This document shows positions 18,712 through 27,852 of a DNA stretch of 64,000 nucleotides, piece after piece (the stretch's first letter is position 1; the number at the start of each line of letters is the position of its first letter). The DNA comes from CBDCUC01 sp965222485 (GTDB taxonomy: Bacteria; Pseudomonadota; Alphaproteobacteria; Rhizobiales; Hyphomicrobiaceae), in assembly GCA_965222485.1 (NCBI GenBank), contig CBDCUC010000039.1:744001-808000 (forward strand), given 5' to 3'. The notes under the pieces are model-generated. The model did not search any database, was not told where the DNA came from, and saw only the letters and a list, made by a program, of their open reading frames with translations. Position numbers and translations under genes: made by a program.

Positions 18712-19509
18712 ATGACGGCAGCGGCGAATAATTGGCCAGGCGTACGGGAAGTCACCATCAATGACCTGATTGACGTCATGGGCGCAGGCTTGCGCGACTT
18801 TGCATCTGCACCTTTCTACGGATTAGTGTTCGCTGGGCTCTATGTCTTGGCCGGTTGGCTGTTGATAGCACTGCTGTGGTATTACGATCTTCCCTATCTC
18901 GCATACCCATTGGCCATGGGCTTTACACTCATAGCTCCATTTGCTGCGGTAAGCTTCTACGCCATAAGTGAACATCTTGAGCAGGGTAAGCCGCTCACCT
19001 GGTCAAGTATCACAAGTTCAATATGGGAGGCTGCCTGCCGTGACCTGAGATGGATGGCCCTTGTCACCGGTTTTGCGCTCGTCTTGTGGATGGATATTGC
19101 GGCGTTCTTGTTTTTTGCGTTCATGGGATTCCACAGCTTCGGCCCCGACTTTTTTGACACACTGCTGACCACACCCTCAGGACTCATTTTCTTCGCGCTG
19201 GGCAACATTATTGGTGCACTCATTGCGCTGGCGGTGTTTTCCATCTCCGTAGTCTCGTTTCCGATGCTTTATGACCGTGATGTCGATTTTGTCACGGCCA
19301 TGGTGACGAGCGTGCGTCTTGTCACGGCCAACCCGGTGAGCATGATCGTGTGGTGTGCCTTGATCGGCATTCTGACGGTGATTTCGCTATTGTCGCTCTT
19401 TTTTGGACTTTTCTTGACGCTGCCGGTCATAGGGCATGCCACATGGCATCTTTACCGGCGCGCCGTAGAGCCCGCCGCAGCAACCGGAGATGAGGCCGTT
19501 ACCGCGTAA
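18712..19509 (+). CDS. DUF2189 integral membrane protein
   Basis: This 265-residue protein has about six hydrophobic segments, at roughly 38-60, 65-87, 115-142, 160-187, 195-205 and 212-245. The N-terminal pattern (VTINDLIDVMGAGLRDFASAP) followed by FYGLVFAGLYVLAGW is that of the DUF2189 family, common in alphaproteobacteria. Function is not established; inner-membrane location is inferred. An AGGAGG Shine-Dalgarno 9 bases upstream supports the start. It is convergent with the RND efflux operon, with a 79-base gap. Confidence 0.87.
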   Translation: MTAAANNWPGVREVTINDLIDVMGAGLRDFASAPFYGLVFAGLYVLAGWLLIALLWYYDLPYLAYPLAMGFTLIAPFAAVSFYAISEHLEQGKPLTWSSITSSIWEAACRDLRWMALVTGFALVLWMDIAAFLFFAFMGFHSFGPDFFDTLLTTPSGLIFFALGNIIGALIALAVFSISVVSFPMLYDRDVDFVTAMVTSVRLVTANPVSMIVWCALIGILTVISLLSLFFGLFLTLPVIGHATWHLYRRAVEPAAATGDEAVTA

Positions 19510-19588
19510 GTGTTCCGGATGAGACGTGCGTTTCCCGGACGGAAGTCGTCAAGCGCATGCGAATCCATCACACTACCAAACGCACGCG

Positions 19589-22500
19589 CTAGGCCGTTGA
19601 GCTGACTGCCGAGCCCGCAACAACTGCCGGTTCTCTATGCGTTTGAACATCTGCATCCGCGTGTCCCGGCAACGTCCCTGATCGCGCCAGGAGCGCGAAT
19701 GCAGGCGGCACAAAGAAAAACGAAACGACCGTCGACAACAAAACCCCACCGGCGATTGACATTGCAAATGGTGGCCAGAACCCACCGCCGGCCAGAATCA
19801 ACGGTAGGAATCCACCAAACGTTGTAACAGTGGTGGAGACGATATGGCGGCTTTGCGCCATGACGACCTTCGCGATCTCCTCAACGTCGCCCCGCAATGC
19901 ACGCGCGTTTTGCTGCAAGGCGGTCATAATAATGATGGCGGCATTTATCGAGACACCGATAGAACCGATTACGCCGATCACACCCTGGATGCCGAAGGGA
20001 TAGCCGAAAACTGCCAGTGCCAGCAGGCTAAGACCCATTGATAAGACCGCAACAATGGCGGTGATCACCGACAGCCGGTAGGAGCCGAATGTCAAAACGA
20101 TTGTCGCAATCGCCAGCGAGATAATGAGCCCCATGGATCGCAAAAGGTTACGCATGGTTTCCTCGCGCGCATCCGAGTCGCCGCCAAGCTCAAGTCTATA
20201 ACCTCGTGGCATTTGCAGATCGCTTTCAGCAATGCGCTGCTGCACAAGGCGCAATGCTTCCTCTGGGAGCATGTTGCGCTCTACAAATCCCTGCACTGTA
20301 TTGATGCGCTCCCCGTCCCTTCTGTGAATGGGTGTTTGGGCGGGTTTAACACGAAGCGCGCCGAGCGCCGTCAAGGGAATGCCTGGATAATTGCCAGCTG
20401 CAGCGGCACTGGTTGCACCCGCGCCGACCAGGTCGACGCTAGCAACAGCATCAACGCTATTGCGGCCGTCGGACCCGACCCTGACGCGCACAGGCAGCTC
20501 TTCACTGCCCTCCACGATTGATCCACCCGTCGTGCCCTCCAGGTGTGCTTCGAGCTGTTGCGCCACATTGCCAAGGTCAAGCCCTGCAAGCCTGACCTTC
20601 TCCTCACTCAAATCGATGAGCACTTTCGGCGCACCTGATGCAAGCTGTGTACGCGCCTGCATGATGCCTGGCACGTCCAACATCAATAGCCGGATGCGTT
20701 CGCCCAATCCCCTCAAGACTTCGAGGTTTTGTCCAACAACCCGGATTTCAACCGGCGCGCTTACGGGCGGGCCTTGCACAAGGCCGCGCACGATTATGCG
20801 AGCCTGTGGGACCGCCTGGTCCAGCCGCCGTTGCAACCGGTCGAGTAGAGCCTCTGTTGCTTGTGCCGATTGCGCCGTCACCAGGGCTTCTGCGAAGCCT
20901 GGCTGATCGTCCTGGTCAGCGATCATATTGTAGTAAAAGGCGGGCGCATTCTCGCCGACGACCCAGGTCACGGTCTTCACACCAGGTTCCTGCCGAACAA
21001 TGGCTTCAACCTCTTCGGCCACGCGCCGGGTTTCTCCAATTGCCGCGCCATTGGCCAAGTTGAGCTGAACGTAGAACTGATTTCTATCCACACCTGGGAA
21101 GAATTGCGGTTTCAGAGTTGGAAACGCTCCAAAACCGATGATGGGTAGAATAAGTGCACCCAAGATCGCCAGGCGCGGCCGCCTGATGGATTGCCGCAGC
21201 ACGGGGCCCGCAAGTTTGCCCACGAAACCGAATGACAAGCCGTTGGCGAGCCAGCTCGACTTTTGTGTGTCGTCACCATCTTTGAGGGCCCACCCCGCCA
21301 TCGCTGGTGTCACGGTGAGCGCCAGACCCAGTGACACGACCAGCATGATAATCACAGCCAGTGCGATCGAACCGACAAAGTCGCCGGCGGGGCCGGGTAA
21401 CAAGACCATAGGCATAAACGCCAAAACAGTGGTGACGGTCGAGGCAAGTAGCGGCAGAGCAAGACGCCTGACGGCACCATCGACAGCATCAAGTCGGGTT
21501 GCTCCAGCGGCCAGACGTTTCCGGATGTCGTCGGTCATAACGATGGCGCCGTCGACGAGTAGCCCGAGGGCTACGATCAATCCAGTGACCGACATTTGTT
21601 GGATCGGAATCCCGGCGGCTTGCAGCCCGGCAATGGACACAATGCTCGCCAGAGGTACGATCACGGCAACGATAAGTGCCGCGCGCATGCCCAGCGTCAC
21701 AAACAAGACCGCAATAACGATCGCCATTCCGGCAGCCATATTGCGCAACACGCCCCCCAACCGTTCGGCGGTATAGTCCGCCTGATCGAAAAGCATGCGC
21801 AATTCCAGGCCGGCCGGCAGGTTGTCAGAAAATTCCGACTGGGCCTTTTTGATCTTGCCCGACCAAGCGTCGACCTGCAGGTCATCTTCCATGCGCGCAG
21901 CAACCAGCACCGCCTGGCGGCCATCCACAATGGCAAGTGAGCGCGCCGGGTTTTTCAGCCCGCGTGAGACCGTTGCAACGTCACCGACACGTACAAGCCG
22001 CCCTTCGCGCCCCGTCACAATGGGTACGGCGCGAATGCGATCCAGTGTTTTGAGTTCCCCAGCGACCTCTATCAGCAGATCGTTGGTTGCTCCCCGAACT
22101 TGTCCGGCGCGAACTTTGGCGTCGGCTTGCGAAATGGCGCGTGAGACATCCCGCGCCGACAGTCCGAGCGAATGTAGCTTTGTTGGGTCGATCCGGACCG
22201 TGATTTCCTCGTCCTGTGCACCAAAAAGCTCCACGAGTTTTGTGCCCGGAACGCTGCGCAGACGGTCCTGCAAAGCGCTTGCCGCGCGTCGCATGATGGC
22301 CGGATTTACCTCGGCGCCAGGCGCGGTCAGGATCGCGCTGATGGCGGAGTACGCGCCCACGCGGTCATCGTCGAATGTGGGCGTTGACACACCTTGCGGG
22401 AAATTGCGTGCGGCGTCTGAAAGCGCATCGCGTATTTCAGACCATGTTTGTTCAATCCTGTCTTTTGAGATGAACTTCGAAAGTTCCACCCGGATGACAG

Positions 22501-22759
22501 AGACGCCGATACGCGAAACCGATGAAATTTCGTCGATCTCGGGGATCTCTTCCAGCTCTTCTTCGATCTTTTCCGTGACAAGCGCTTCAACGCGTCCCGG
22601 ATCGGCACCGGGGTAAGATGTAACGATCGTCGCGAACAAATTGGTGATGGTCGGGTCTTCCTGCCGCCCCGTTGTCAACAGCGCCGACGCGCCGGCGGCG
22701 ACCATCATCAGGATCGTGAGTGCGAACAGCCGTTTGTTCCGGAATAGCAGCGTTGACAT
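19589..22759 (-). CDS. RND-family efflux transporter permease
   Basis: This inner-membrane drug/proton antiporter of 1056 residues has the AcrB-like duplicated plan: TM1, a large periplasmic loop, TM2-6, then TM7, a second loop and TM8-12. Seen features are TM1 (NKRLFALTILMMVAAGASALL), EDPTITN at about 34-40, and GLLVDGAIVMTDDI in TM4. In AcrB the TM4 pair is Asp407-Asp408; here only the first Asp is kept. TM10 reads GVSINAAIIIMTAL, lacking the AcrB Lys940 equivalent. The adaptor gene ends 2 bases upstream, so the two are one operon. No outer-membrane factor gene is nearby. Substrate unknown. Confidence 0.93.
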   Translation of the reverse strand: MSTLLFRNKRLFALTILMMVAAGASALLTTGRQEDPTITNLFATIVTSYPGADPGRVEALVTEKIEEELEEIPEIDEISSVSRIGVSVIRVELSKFISKDRIEQTWSEIRDALSDAARNFPQGVSTPTFDDDRVGAYSAISAILTAPGAEVNPAIMRRAASALQDRLRSVPGTKLVELFGAQDEEITVRIDPTKLHSLGLSARDVSRAISQADAKVRAGQVRGATNDLLIEVAGELKTLDRIRAVPIVTGREGRLVRVGDVATVSRGLKNPARSLAIVDGRQAVLVAARMEDDLQVDAWSGKIKKAQSEFSDNLPAGLELRMLFDQADYTAERLGGVLRNMAAGMAIVIAVLFVTLGMRAALIVAVIVPLASIVSIAGLQAAGIPIQQMSVTGLIVALGLLVDGAIVMTDDIRKRLAAGATRLDAVDGAVRRLALPLLASTVTTVLAFMPMVLLPGPAGDFVGSIALAVIIMLVVSLGLALTVTPAMAGWALKDGDDTQKSSWLANGLSFGFVGKLAGPVLRQSIRRPRLAILGALILPIIGFGAFPTLKPQFFPGVDRNQFYVQLNLANGAAIGETRRVAEEVEAIVRQEPGVKTVTWVVGENAPAFYYNMIADQDDQPGFAEALVTAQSAQATEALLDRLQRRLDQAVPQARIIVRGLVQGPPVSAPVEIRVVGQNLEVLRGLGERIRLLMLDVPGIMQARTQLASGAPKVLIDLSEEKVRLAGLDLGNVAQQLEAHLEGTTGGSIVEGSEELPVRVRVGSDGRNSVDAVASVDLVGAGATSAAAAGNYPGIPLTALGALRVKPAQTPIHRRDGERINTVQGFVERNMLPEEALRLVQQRIAESDLQMPRGYRLELGGDSDAREETMRNLLRSMGLIISLAIATIVLTFGSYRLSVITAIVAVLSMGLSLLALAVFGYPFGIQGVIGVIGSIGVSINAAIIIMTALQQNARALRGDVEEIAKVVMAQSRHIVSTTVTTFGGFLPLILAGGGFWPPFAMSIAGGVLLSTVVSFFFVPPAFALLARSGTLPGHADADVQTHREPAVVAGSAVSSTA

Positions 22760-22761
22760 GA

Positions 22762-23940
22762 CTACCGCCCTCCAGCAATCGCAACACGTTGTCCCTCGGT
22801 GACACGATTGGTCCCGTTTGCAAGGACCTGTGCACCCGGCCTAAAAGTGCCGCGCACGAAGACGCGTTCACCGTCGGCGTGCAAAATCTCTACTGCTTCG
22901 CCGCGTACCACGGTTTGGCTTTTTGAACGTGCTGCGACCAGGATGGTCCAAAGCCCTTTCTGTCCCTCTTTCAAGGCCGTCATCGGCAGCCAGGCCCCCG
23001 GTTGAGGCACTCTGGATTCAATTTGGAGGGTCACAACGTCACCAAGCGCCAATGAATCCGCGCCGTTTGCATCAAATAATGCACTAACTGTTCGTGTCCC
23101 TGCTTGCAGGTCGGTACGCTTTGCGATGAGCGTTCCGCGAAACGTGTAACTGCCGGCACTCAACTCATAGCTTTGATTTTTTGAAAGCGTCCTGGCCACG
23201 TCTGGGGGCAGACCAATCCGCACTTGCGGACGGCCAGCTTCGAGCAGAGTGAGAATCTCAGTTCCTGCCGCAACCACCGCGCCCTCATCGACGCGGCGCC
23301 TGCCTACGACGCCGGAAAACGGCGCTGTCAACGTAGATTTCGAAATATCGATATCGACCGTGCTGATTTGCGCATTGATGCGCTCCAATGCAGCGGCTAG
23401 TTCATTGGCACGCGCCTGCGCCTCATCAAAACGTTGATCGGGCGACCAGCCCTTGGTTCGCAATTCACTCTGGCGCTCAAGTGTTGCCTGCGCCAACTTG
23501 CGCCCTGCTTCGACTTCAGCGCGCTGCGCAACCAACTGCCGCCGCCGCGCTTCCAACAATTGCGTGTCCATCTCCGCGATCACATCGCCCGCCGTTACGG
23601 CTTCGCCTTCATCGTGGTGGACGGTGACAACCAACCCACCGCGCTCAAATGCAAGCTGCGTCGTGCGCGCCGGTTCAAGCCGGCCCACATAGAACGCCGA
23701 CTTGATGTAACCGTTTTCAACGTTCGCTTTGACGGTTTCAACCGCCACCGCCGGATGCGCGGTAGGGGGGCGTTCTGCATCTGCCCGGATATGCAATGCG
23801 GCAATGCCGGCACCCATCAGCCCCAGAAAGACAAGGCCCGTGAGCGCGCTGGCGCAGACATTCACAATTCGCCAGCCAATGCCCTTTTGAGTTCGCCGTG
23901 CCGGTCCGGTTGATGGGTTTTGGCCCGTTGCCTCAGACAT
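22762..23940 (-). CDS. RND efflux periplasmic adaptor (membrane fusion protein)
   Basis: This adaptor bridges the RND permease and an outer-membrane channel. The 392-residue protein has an N-terminal membrane anchor (about 24-50), a lipoyl/barrel-sandwich half (GGLVVTVHHDEGEAVTAGDV near 105-124), an alpha-hairpin of about 60 residues rich in Arg/Glu/Ala, then the second lipoyl half (LTAPFSGVVGRRRVDEGAVV near 203-222). Beta-barrel and membrane-proximal domains follow. It is the first gene of the adaptor-permease operon. It is divergent from a TetR-type regulator, and a 19-bp palindrome at 23984-24002 sits 44 bases before its ATG. Confidence 0.93.
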   Translation of the reverse strand: MSEATGQNPSTGPARRTQKGIGWRIVNVCASALTGLVFLGLMGAGIAALHIRADAERPPTAHPAVAVETVKANVENGYIKSAFYVGRLEPARTTQLAFERGGLVVTVHHDEGEAVTAGDVIAEMDTQLLEARRRQLVAQRAEVEAGRKLAQATLERQSELRTKGWSPDQRFDEAQARANELAAALERINAQISTVDIDISKSTLTAPFSGVVGRRRVDEGAVVAAGTEILTLLEAGRPQVRIGLPPDVARTLSKNQSYELSAGSYTFRGTLIAKRTDLQAGTRTVSALFDANGADSLALGDVVTLQIESRVPQPGAWLPMTALKEGQKGLWTILVAARSKSQTVVRGEAVEILHADGERVFVRGTFRPGAQVLANGTNRVTEGQRVAIAGGR

Positions 23941-23983
23941 CTGTGACTCCCATATTCGGTGTCGGATACGCCATTGAAGTACA

Positions 23984-24002
23984 AAGTTACGATCACTAAC
24001 TT
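23984..24002. promoter_or_regulatory. Operator 1 of the efflux locus (AAGTTA-N7-TAACTT)
   Basis: This is a 19-bp inverted repeat with perfect 6-base arms in the 136-base divergent region, nearer the adaptor gene. Aligned with the second palindrome at 24031-24049, both share A-n-GTTA at the left arm and CTAAC-n-T at the right, with the same total length. Two like dyads between a TetR-family gene and its target operon are the expected arrangement for the repressor's own operators. Confidence 0.65.
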
Positions 24003-24030
24003 AGCACGCATGATCGGTATTGCAGCTCAC

Positions 24031-24049
24031 ATGTTAGTGATGCTAACAT
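24031..24049. promoter_or_regulatory. Operator 2 of the efflux locus (ATGTTAG-N5-CTAACAT)
   Basis: This is a 19-bp inverted repeat with perfect 7-base arms, 27 bases before the TetR-type gene start. It matches operator 1 in length and in the GTTA/TAAC cores, with centres 47 bases apart. It probably controls the repressor's own promoter, giving autoregulation. Confidence 0.7.
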
Positions 24050-24076
24050 ATGCCGCACCTCGACAAAGGATGAGAA

Positions 24077-24703
24077 ATGGCGCAGCCGAGCCGCAAAAAG
24101 TGTTGCGAAATCAAGTCGAAAGAGAAGTACCACCACGGCGATCTTCGAGAGGCGTTGGTGGCGTCTTCCTACGCGCTGGTCGCGGAGCATGGGGCGGAGA
24201 ATTTCTCGCTCGCCGATGCATGCCGCCGGGCCGGCGTGTCGACCGCCGCACCTTACAAGCATTTCCGCGACCGTAACGAGATCCTGGAAGAGGTCGTCGC
24301 ACGCGCATTCGATGAGTTGGCCGAGCGCTCCATTGCGGCGGTACAAGAGGCCGGAGAGGGTACGCTCGATGGCATTGTAGCTATGGGCCGCGCCTACTTG
24401 AACTTCGCGGTGGACGAGCAGCGGCTATTTCGGCTGATGTTCGGTCAGAACCCGGCATTGAAACAGGCCGAACTTGTTGTGAGCGATGGTCGCAGATGCT
24501 TTTCCGGCGTGATCGAACAGGTTGGCATCTATTGTGAGCGAAATGGTTTGAAAGGAGATCCAAACCAGATCGCCGTACGTTTGTGGACGTTCGTACATGG
24601 CGCCGCATCACTTTTGATAGATGAAGATTATGCGACTGTTGCACCTGACCTTGATGTTGATGCACTGATTGCCGGCACTGCCCCACTCCTGTTGGCGGAA
24701 TAG
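24077..24703 (+). CDS. TetR/AcrR-family transcriptional repressor of the efflux operon
   Basis: This is a 208-residue TetR-type regulator. The N-terminal helix-turn-helix is at about residues 18-62 (REALVASSYALVAEHG, LADACRRAGVSTAAPYKHF). The C-terminal ligand and dimer domain includes LFRLMFG near 115, the pattern of the WHG/TetR_C_13 subgroup. An AAAGGA Shine-Dalgarno precedes the ATG. Its divergent position next to the RND operon and the two dyads between them argue that it represses that operon until a pump substrate binds; this is inference from context. It converges on the next gene with a 7-base gap. Confidence 0.92.
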   Translation: MAQPSRKKCCEIKSKEKYHHGDLREALVASSYALVAEHGAENFSLADACRRAGVSTAAPYKHFRDRNEILEEVVARAFDELAERSIAAVQEAGEGTLDGIVAMGRAYLNFAVDEQRLFRLMFGQNPALKQAELVVSDGRRCFSGVIEQVGIYCERNGLKGDPNQIAVRLWTFVHGAASLLIDEDYATVAPDLDVDALIAGTAPLLLAE

Positions 24704-24710
24704 ACGAACG

Positions 24711-25661
24711 TCATGCCATAAGCCATGGCAGCATGAGCACCGGCTGATTGATCCACGCAAACCAGGAATAATTCAGGAACTGCCCGGCAAAGATCAGAAA
24801 CACTGCTCCCAGCCAAAGTGCGCTTACAAGAGCCAACACCAATACAAAGTTGAACCGGTCACCGGGTTGCCCATGTGAGCGCCGCTTTAGTGCGTGTGCA
24901 TAAACAGAGGCCATTGCACGTCTCACGACCAAGAGCCCCAGGATCAGAAGCACGGTCATGCCAAACTTGAACTGTTGCGCAAATTCGGCCGCTGCCGCTG
25001 GCGCGCCACCGGCGATTGCTGGAGACATATGCTCAGCGAAGACAGGTAGAGCTCTCACGCCAAACACACCGATTTGGCCAATAGCAATCAGGAGCGATAG
25101 GCCCATGTAACGCCAACCAGCCGCGCGAACGAGAGAGGCTACCTGTCGGAACTCGAAAATGCCGGATATCCGTCCCGTGACGGCTTGGTGCACGATGGCC
25201 ATCGGTAAAAGTGCCCACATCGGCAGAGAGACTAATACAGCGGTGAGCGTAACGATTGGCCAGATGCCGGACAGCTCGTATCCCTTATTGAAAGAATTCT
25301 CCCAACCGGCGAACCACCCAATCAACCAGGCAAGGGTGAACGGCAGTGTTAGCACGAGCACCGCAATCAACGCCTGCAGTCCGGCCTTTGCGTTCAGATA
25401 GAGACCGCCGCCCCAACGCACCAAAAAACTCGAAGGTGCCTGATCATCATTGCTGCAGATAAGTTTTGGCCATGGTGCGGACTTGCCGACGTCCAGACGA
25501 GAGCGAACATCCTGGGCGACCTTGCGCGTGAACCAGCCGAGCACGACGATTGCCGTCACCGGTGTCAAGGCGAGAAGTACGAGAAGGGCCGTTCTGAGAA
25601 TTGCCCCGAGCGCGGCACGCAAACGTCCAGGTCGTACCCCTTGCACACCTGCCGCCGCCAT
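24711..25661 (-). CDS. Integral membrane protein of unknown function, coupled to the phosphatase-fold gene
   Basis: This 316-residue protein has about six hydrophobic segments, at roughly 20-45, 92-115, 135-160, 188-205, 232-250 and 270-300, with basic loops (RRAMASVYAHALKRR). I do not recognise a named family. The gene starts at ATG 25661, sharing one base with the TAA stop of the upstream gene (TAATG), so the two are translationally coupled. It probably acts in the inner membrane with the exported phosphatase-fold protein. It converges on the TetR-type gene. Confidence 0.7.
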   Translation of the reverse strand: MAAAGVQGVRPGRLRAALGAILRTALLVLLALTPVTAIVVLGWFTRKVAQDVRSRLDVGKSAPWPKLICSNDDQAPSSFLVRWGGGLYLNAKAGLQALIAVLVLTLPFTLAWLIGWFAGWENSFNKGYELSGIWPIVTLTAVLVSLPMWALLPMAIVHQAVTGRISGIFEFRQVASLVRAAGWRYMGLSLLIAIGQIGVFGVRALPVFAEHMSPAIAGGAPAAAAEFAQQFKFGMTVLLILGLLVVRRAMASVYAHALKRRSHGQPGDRFNFVLVLALVSALWLGAVFLIFAGQFLNYSWFAWINQPVLMLPWLMA

Positions 25662-26818
25662 TATGCAAAGACCTCGTCGATTGCTCCGGCCTCGGCATAT
25701 CGTGCCTTAAAGCCCATGATAGCACCGACCGTTGCCGCGATCTGACTCTGATCGACAGGCTTGTCGAGCACTCGGTTCCGCACAATCCCCGGTCCAACAA
25801 CGAGCGTCCATATTTCATGTGCTGACTTGGTATTGAAATGATGTTGAAACGGCACGCCCATGAGCGAATTAGAGTCGCGCCCGCAGTCTGGAACAATGAC
25901 GAACACGGTCCGTCTGGCATAGTGATCCAGGCGGTCGGCAGTTTCGACGAGTTGCCGTAAGCCCTGGTCTATTACCGCAATAGCTCGCGTATAATGCGAG
26001 GCATTACCCCAGTGCACATAGTCGGGGTCTTGATAGTTGATCATCATCAAGCGCGGCCGCAGTTGGCTCATCGCGCGCAGTGCCAATTCCGTTAGCAACC
26101 TGTCACCGCGTGGGTTGATCAGTCCGCTGTCACGATAATCTTTCCTCCAGGCCGCCCAAAACCGATCAAGTCGCGGATTGTTCCGAATGGCGCGCCCAGG
26201 TAGTTCGTGCTCATCAAATTTTTTGAACTGCTTACGGAGTTCTTCTAGCCGTTTTGAATTGGACGAGTTCTCCGCCAGCAGACGCTGATAGAGCCAACGT
26301 TTGTAACGGTACAAACTCAAAACTTCGGCGCGGAAATCACCACCGAATTGCCGGTGTTTTGCAAACGAAAAAAATTCTTCCTGCGGCCGATCTTCGCCGT
26401 TGATAAGCAGAACCTCATGCGGCGCAACGTTGAAGGTTTTGCGAAAATATTCAAACAGTGTTGGCGACGTCGGCTCAATTTTGCGGATAAGAAACTTGGA
26501 ACCGGCGTCCCGCCAGGCAGCATAACGGCCCGTGAGTATGTTGATCGTTCCCTCAGCGTGACTGGTGTCCATACCGTCAATATTCGCGATACGCACATCC
26601 GGAATCATCACGCCTCTTTTAGCGAGCGTGTTGACGAGGTAAGGCGCGTACGTGTGCTGGGCTTCAATCGTTTCAGTCCGTCGGACACCGCCACCGAAAC
26701 GAACAATAATCACGTTAGGCCCGCCATAAGGCGCGGCACATACGCCGGTTGAAGGAGCCCCCAGTGAGCACAGTGAAGAGGCCAGCCCCACATTGAAGGT
26801 TCGCCGGTCGACAATCAT
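25661..26818 (-). CDS. Tat-exported alkaline-phosphatase/sulfatase-fold protein
   Basis: This 385-residue protein starts with a twin-arginine signal (DRRTFNVGLASS), so folded export to the periplasm is likely. The body follows the alkaline phosphatase superfamily pattern: NVIIVRFGGG near 35-44, DTSHAEGTINILTGRY (nucleophile region) near 83-98, YQDPDYVHWGNASHYTRAI, then VPDCGRDSN and a late His pair in VPFQHHFN. Metal-binding Asp/His residues are thus plausible, but the nucleophile cannot be assigned by eye. Substrate unknown. It is the first gene of a two-gene operon with a membrane protein (TAATG overlap). Confidence 0.75.
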   Translation of the reverse strand: MIVDRRTFNVGLASSLCSLGAPSTGVCAAPYGGPNVIIVRFGGGVRRTETIEAQHTYAPYLVNTLAKRGVMIPDVRIANIDGMDTSHAEGTINILTGRYAAWRDAGSKFLIRKIEPTSPTLFEYFRKTFNVAPHEVLLINGEDRPQEEFFSFAKHRQFGGDFRAEVLSLYRYKRWLYQRLLAENSSNSKRLEELRKQFKKFDEHELPGRAIRNNPRLDRFWAAWRKDYRDSGLINPRGDRLLTELALRAMSQLRPRLMMINYQDPDYVHWGNASHYTRAIAVIDQGLRQLVETADRLDHYARRTVFVIVPDCGRDSNSLMGVPFQHHFNTKSAHEIWTLVVGPGIVRNRVLDKPVDQSQIAATVGAIMGFKARYAEAGAIDEVFA

Positions 26819-27261
26819 GCAGAGAGCCTCTCGATACTAAACATATAGCCCTCCTAGGATTGCTCTCGTTTATGCCTGGATTATGGAGCCTCTTCCGATA
26901 GGGAGCGAGTACACGAGGTTCGCTGCGATGCCCAGGAGCTATGTGCCGTCATGCATAGCGAGGATGTGAGGGGTGAGGGCCGTTGGCGGCCACTGGTTAT
27001 ACGGACGTTGGCATTCATGGAGTTCGGTCGATAACACGGGCATTTGCAGCGACAACTTTACCATATTTGGAACAATGTGATTTCTCGGTAGGAACTGTTC
27101 GGCCGTCTGATAAGGTCGCGAAGCGACTTGGGCAGCACGCGCTCGATGCGGCACACCTGCCCTTTTTCTGGTCGTGCTCTGCGTTGCCACTAAAAAGAGG
27201 GGGTGGCAGTCAGTAACCTGCTAGGCATGTGCGGGCATGCCCTTCTATGTGTGGTGAATGT
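26819..27261. other. Intergenic region ahead of the bactofilin gene
   Basis: About 443 bases separate the divergent phosphatase-fold and bactofilin genes. Open frames of 77 and 83 codons overlap on opposite strands and have no recognisable motif or ribosome site, so I do not call them. I see no RNA gene or terminator. Confidence 0.4.
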
Positions 27262-27852
27262 ATGTTTGGCTTCGGCAAACGTAGCTCGAAGAATCCTGCG
27301 GCCCTTGTTGCCCAGCAACAGCAACCAAATGGACGTAAGAGACCCGAATCAGCGCCACTGCAGCGTTTTGGCAAAGATGACCATCGCAATTTCTCTGTGC
27401 TCGAATCCGTCGATGGAGACGGCGTGGTCCTCATCGGCAAAGGCACGTCGGTGGTAGGCGAGATCGGAAATTGTTCCAAGGTCGAAATCCAGGGTCATCT
27501 CGAGGGGTCAATTGTCGCTGAAAGCATCGTGGTCGGTGAAGGCGGGTCGATCAGGGGCGGGTTGCACGTTGTGCACGCTGAGGTGCAGGGTTTCGTGGAC
27601 GGCGATGTCCTGGTCGAGGATCTGCTCGAAGTTCGCTCCACGGGACGCGTAAATGGGGAAGTAGCCTACGGAAAATTGGCGGTCGAAGCTGGCGGCGATA
27701 TCGTGGGGGCCATTCGCGGATCTCAGGAGGTGCCGCAGGATGCCGAGCCACAGCACGAAGGCGTGAACGCGCACACGCGTCATTCTAACCTCGACGCGCC
27801 ATCCAATAGCCCGGCGAATGCACAGATGCGACGTCTTAATCGGCAAGGCTGA
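27262..27852 (+). CDS. Bactofilin (polymer-forming cytoskeletal protein)
   Basis: Bactofilins self-assemble into nucleotide-independent filaments and often anchor cell-shape or wall enzymes at the membrane. The protein is 196 residues from ATG 27262 (MFGFGKRSS), preceded by GGTGA. An upstream in-frame ATG at 27229 would add 11 residues, including two extra cysteines, and is less likely. The central beta-helix domain at about residues 40-145 has the characteristic short hydrophobic repeats (GTSVVGEIG, GHLEGSIVAESIVVGEGGSI, GFVDGDVLVEDLLEV). The flanking tails are disordered and polar. It appears monocistronic. Confidence 0.92.
   Translation: MFGFGKRSSKNPAALVAQQQQPNGRKRPESAPLQRFGKDDHRNFSVLESVDGDGVVLIGKGTSVVGEIGNCSKVEIQGHLEGSIVAESIVVGEGGSIRGGLHVVHAEVQGFVDGDVLVEDLLEVRSTGRVNGEVAYGKLAVEAGGDIVGAIRGSQEVPQDAEPQHEGVNAHTRHSNLDAPSNSPANAQMRRLNRQG

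Noticed and set aside
26939..27216. Overlapping 77- and 83-codon frames before bactofilin
   Set aside because: They lie on opposite strands over the same bases, with no ribosome site, motif or membrane segment; at most one could be real and I cannot choose.
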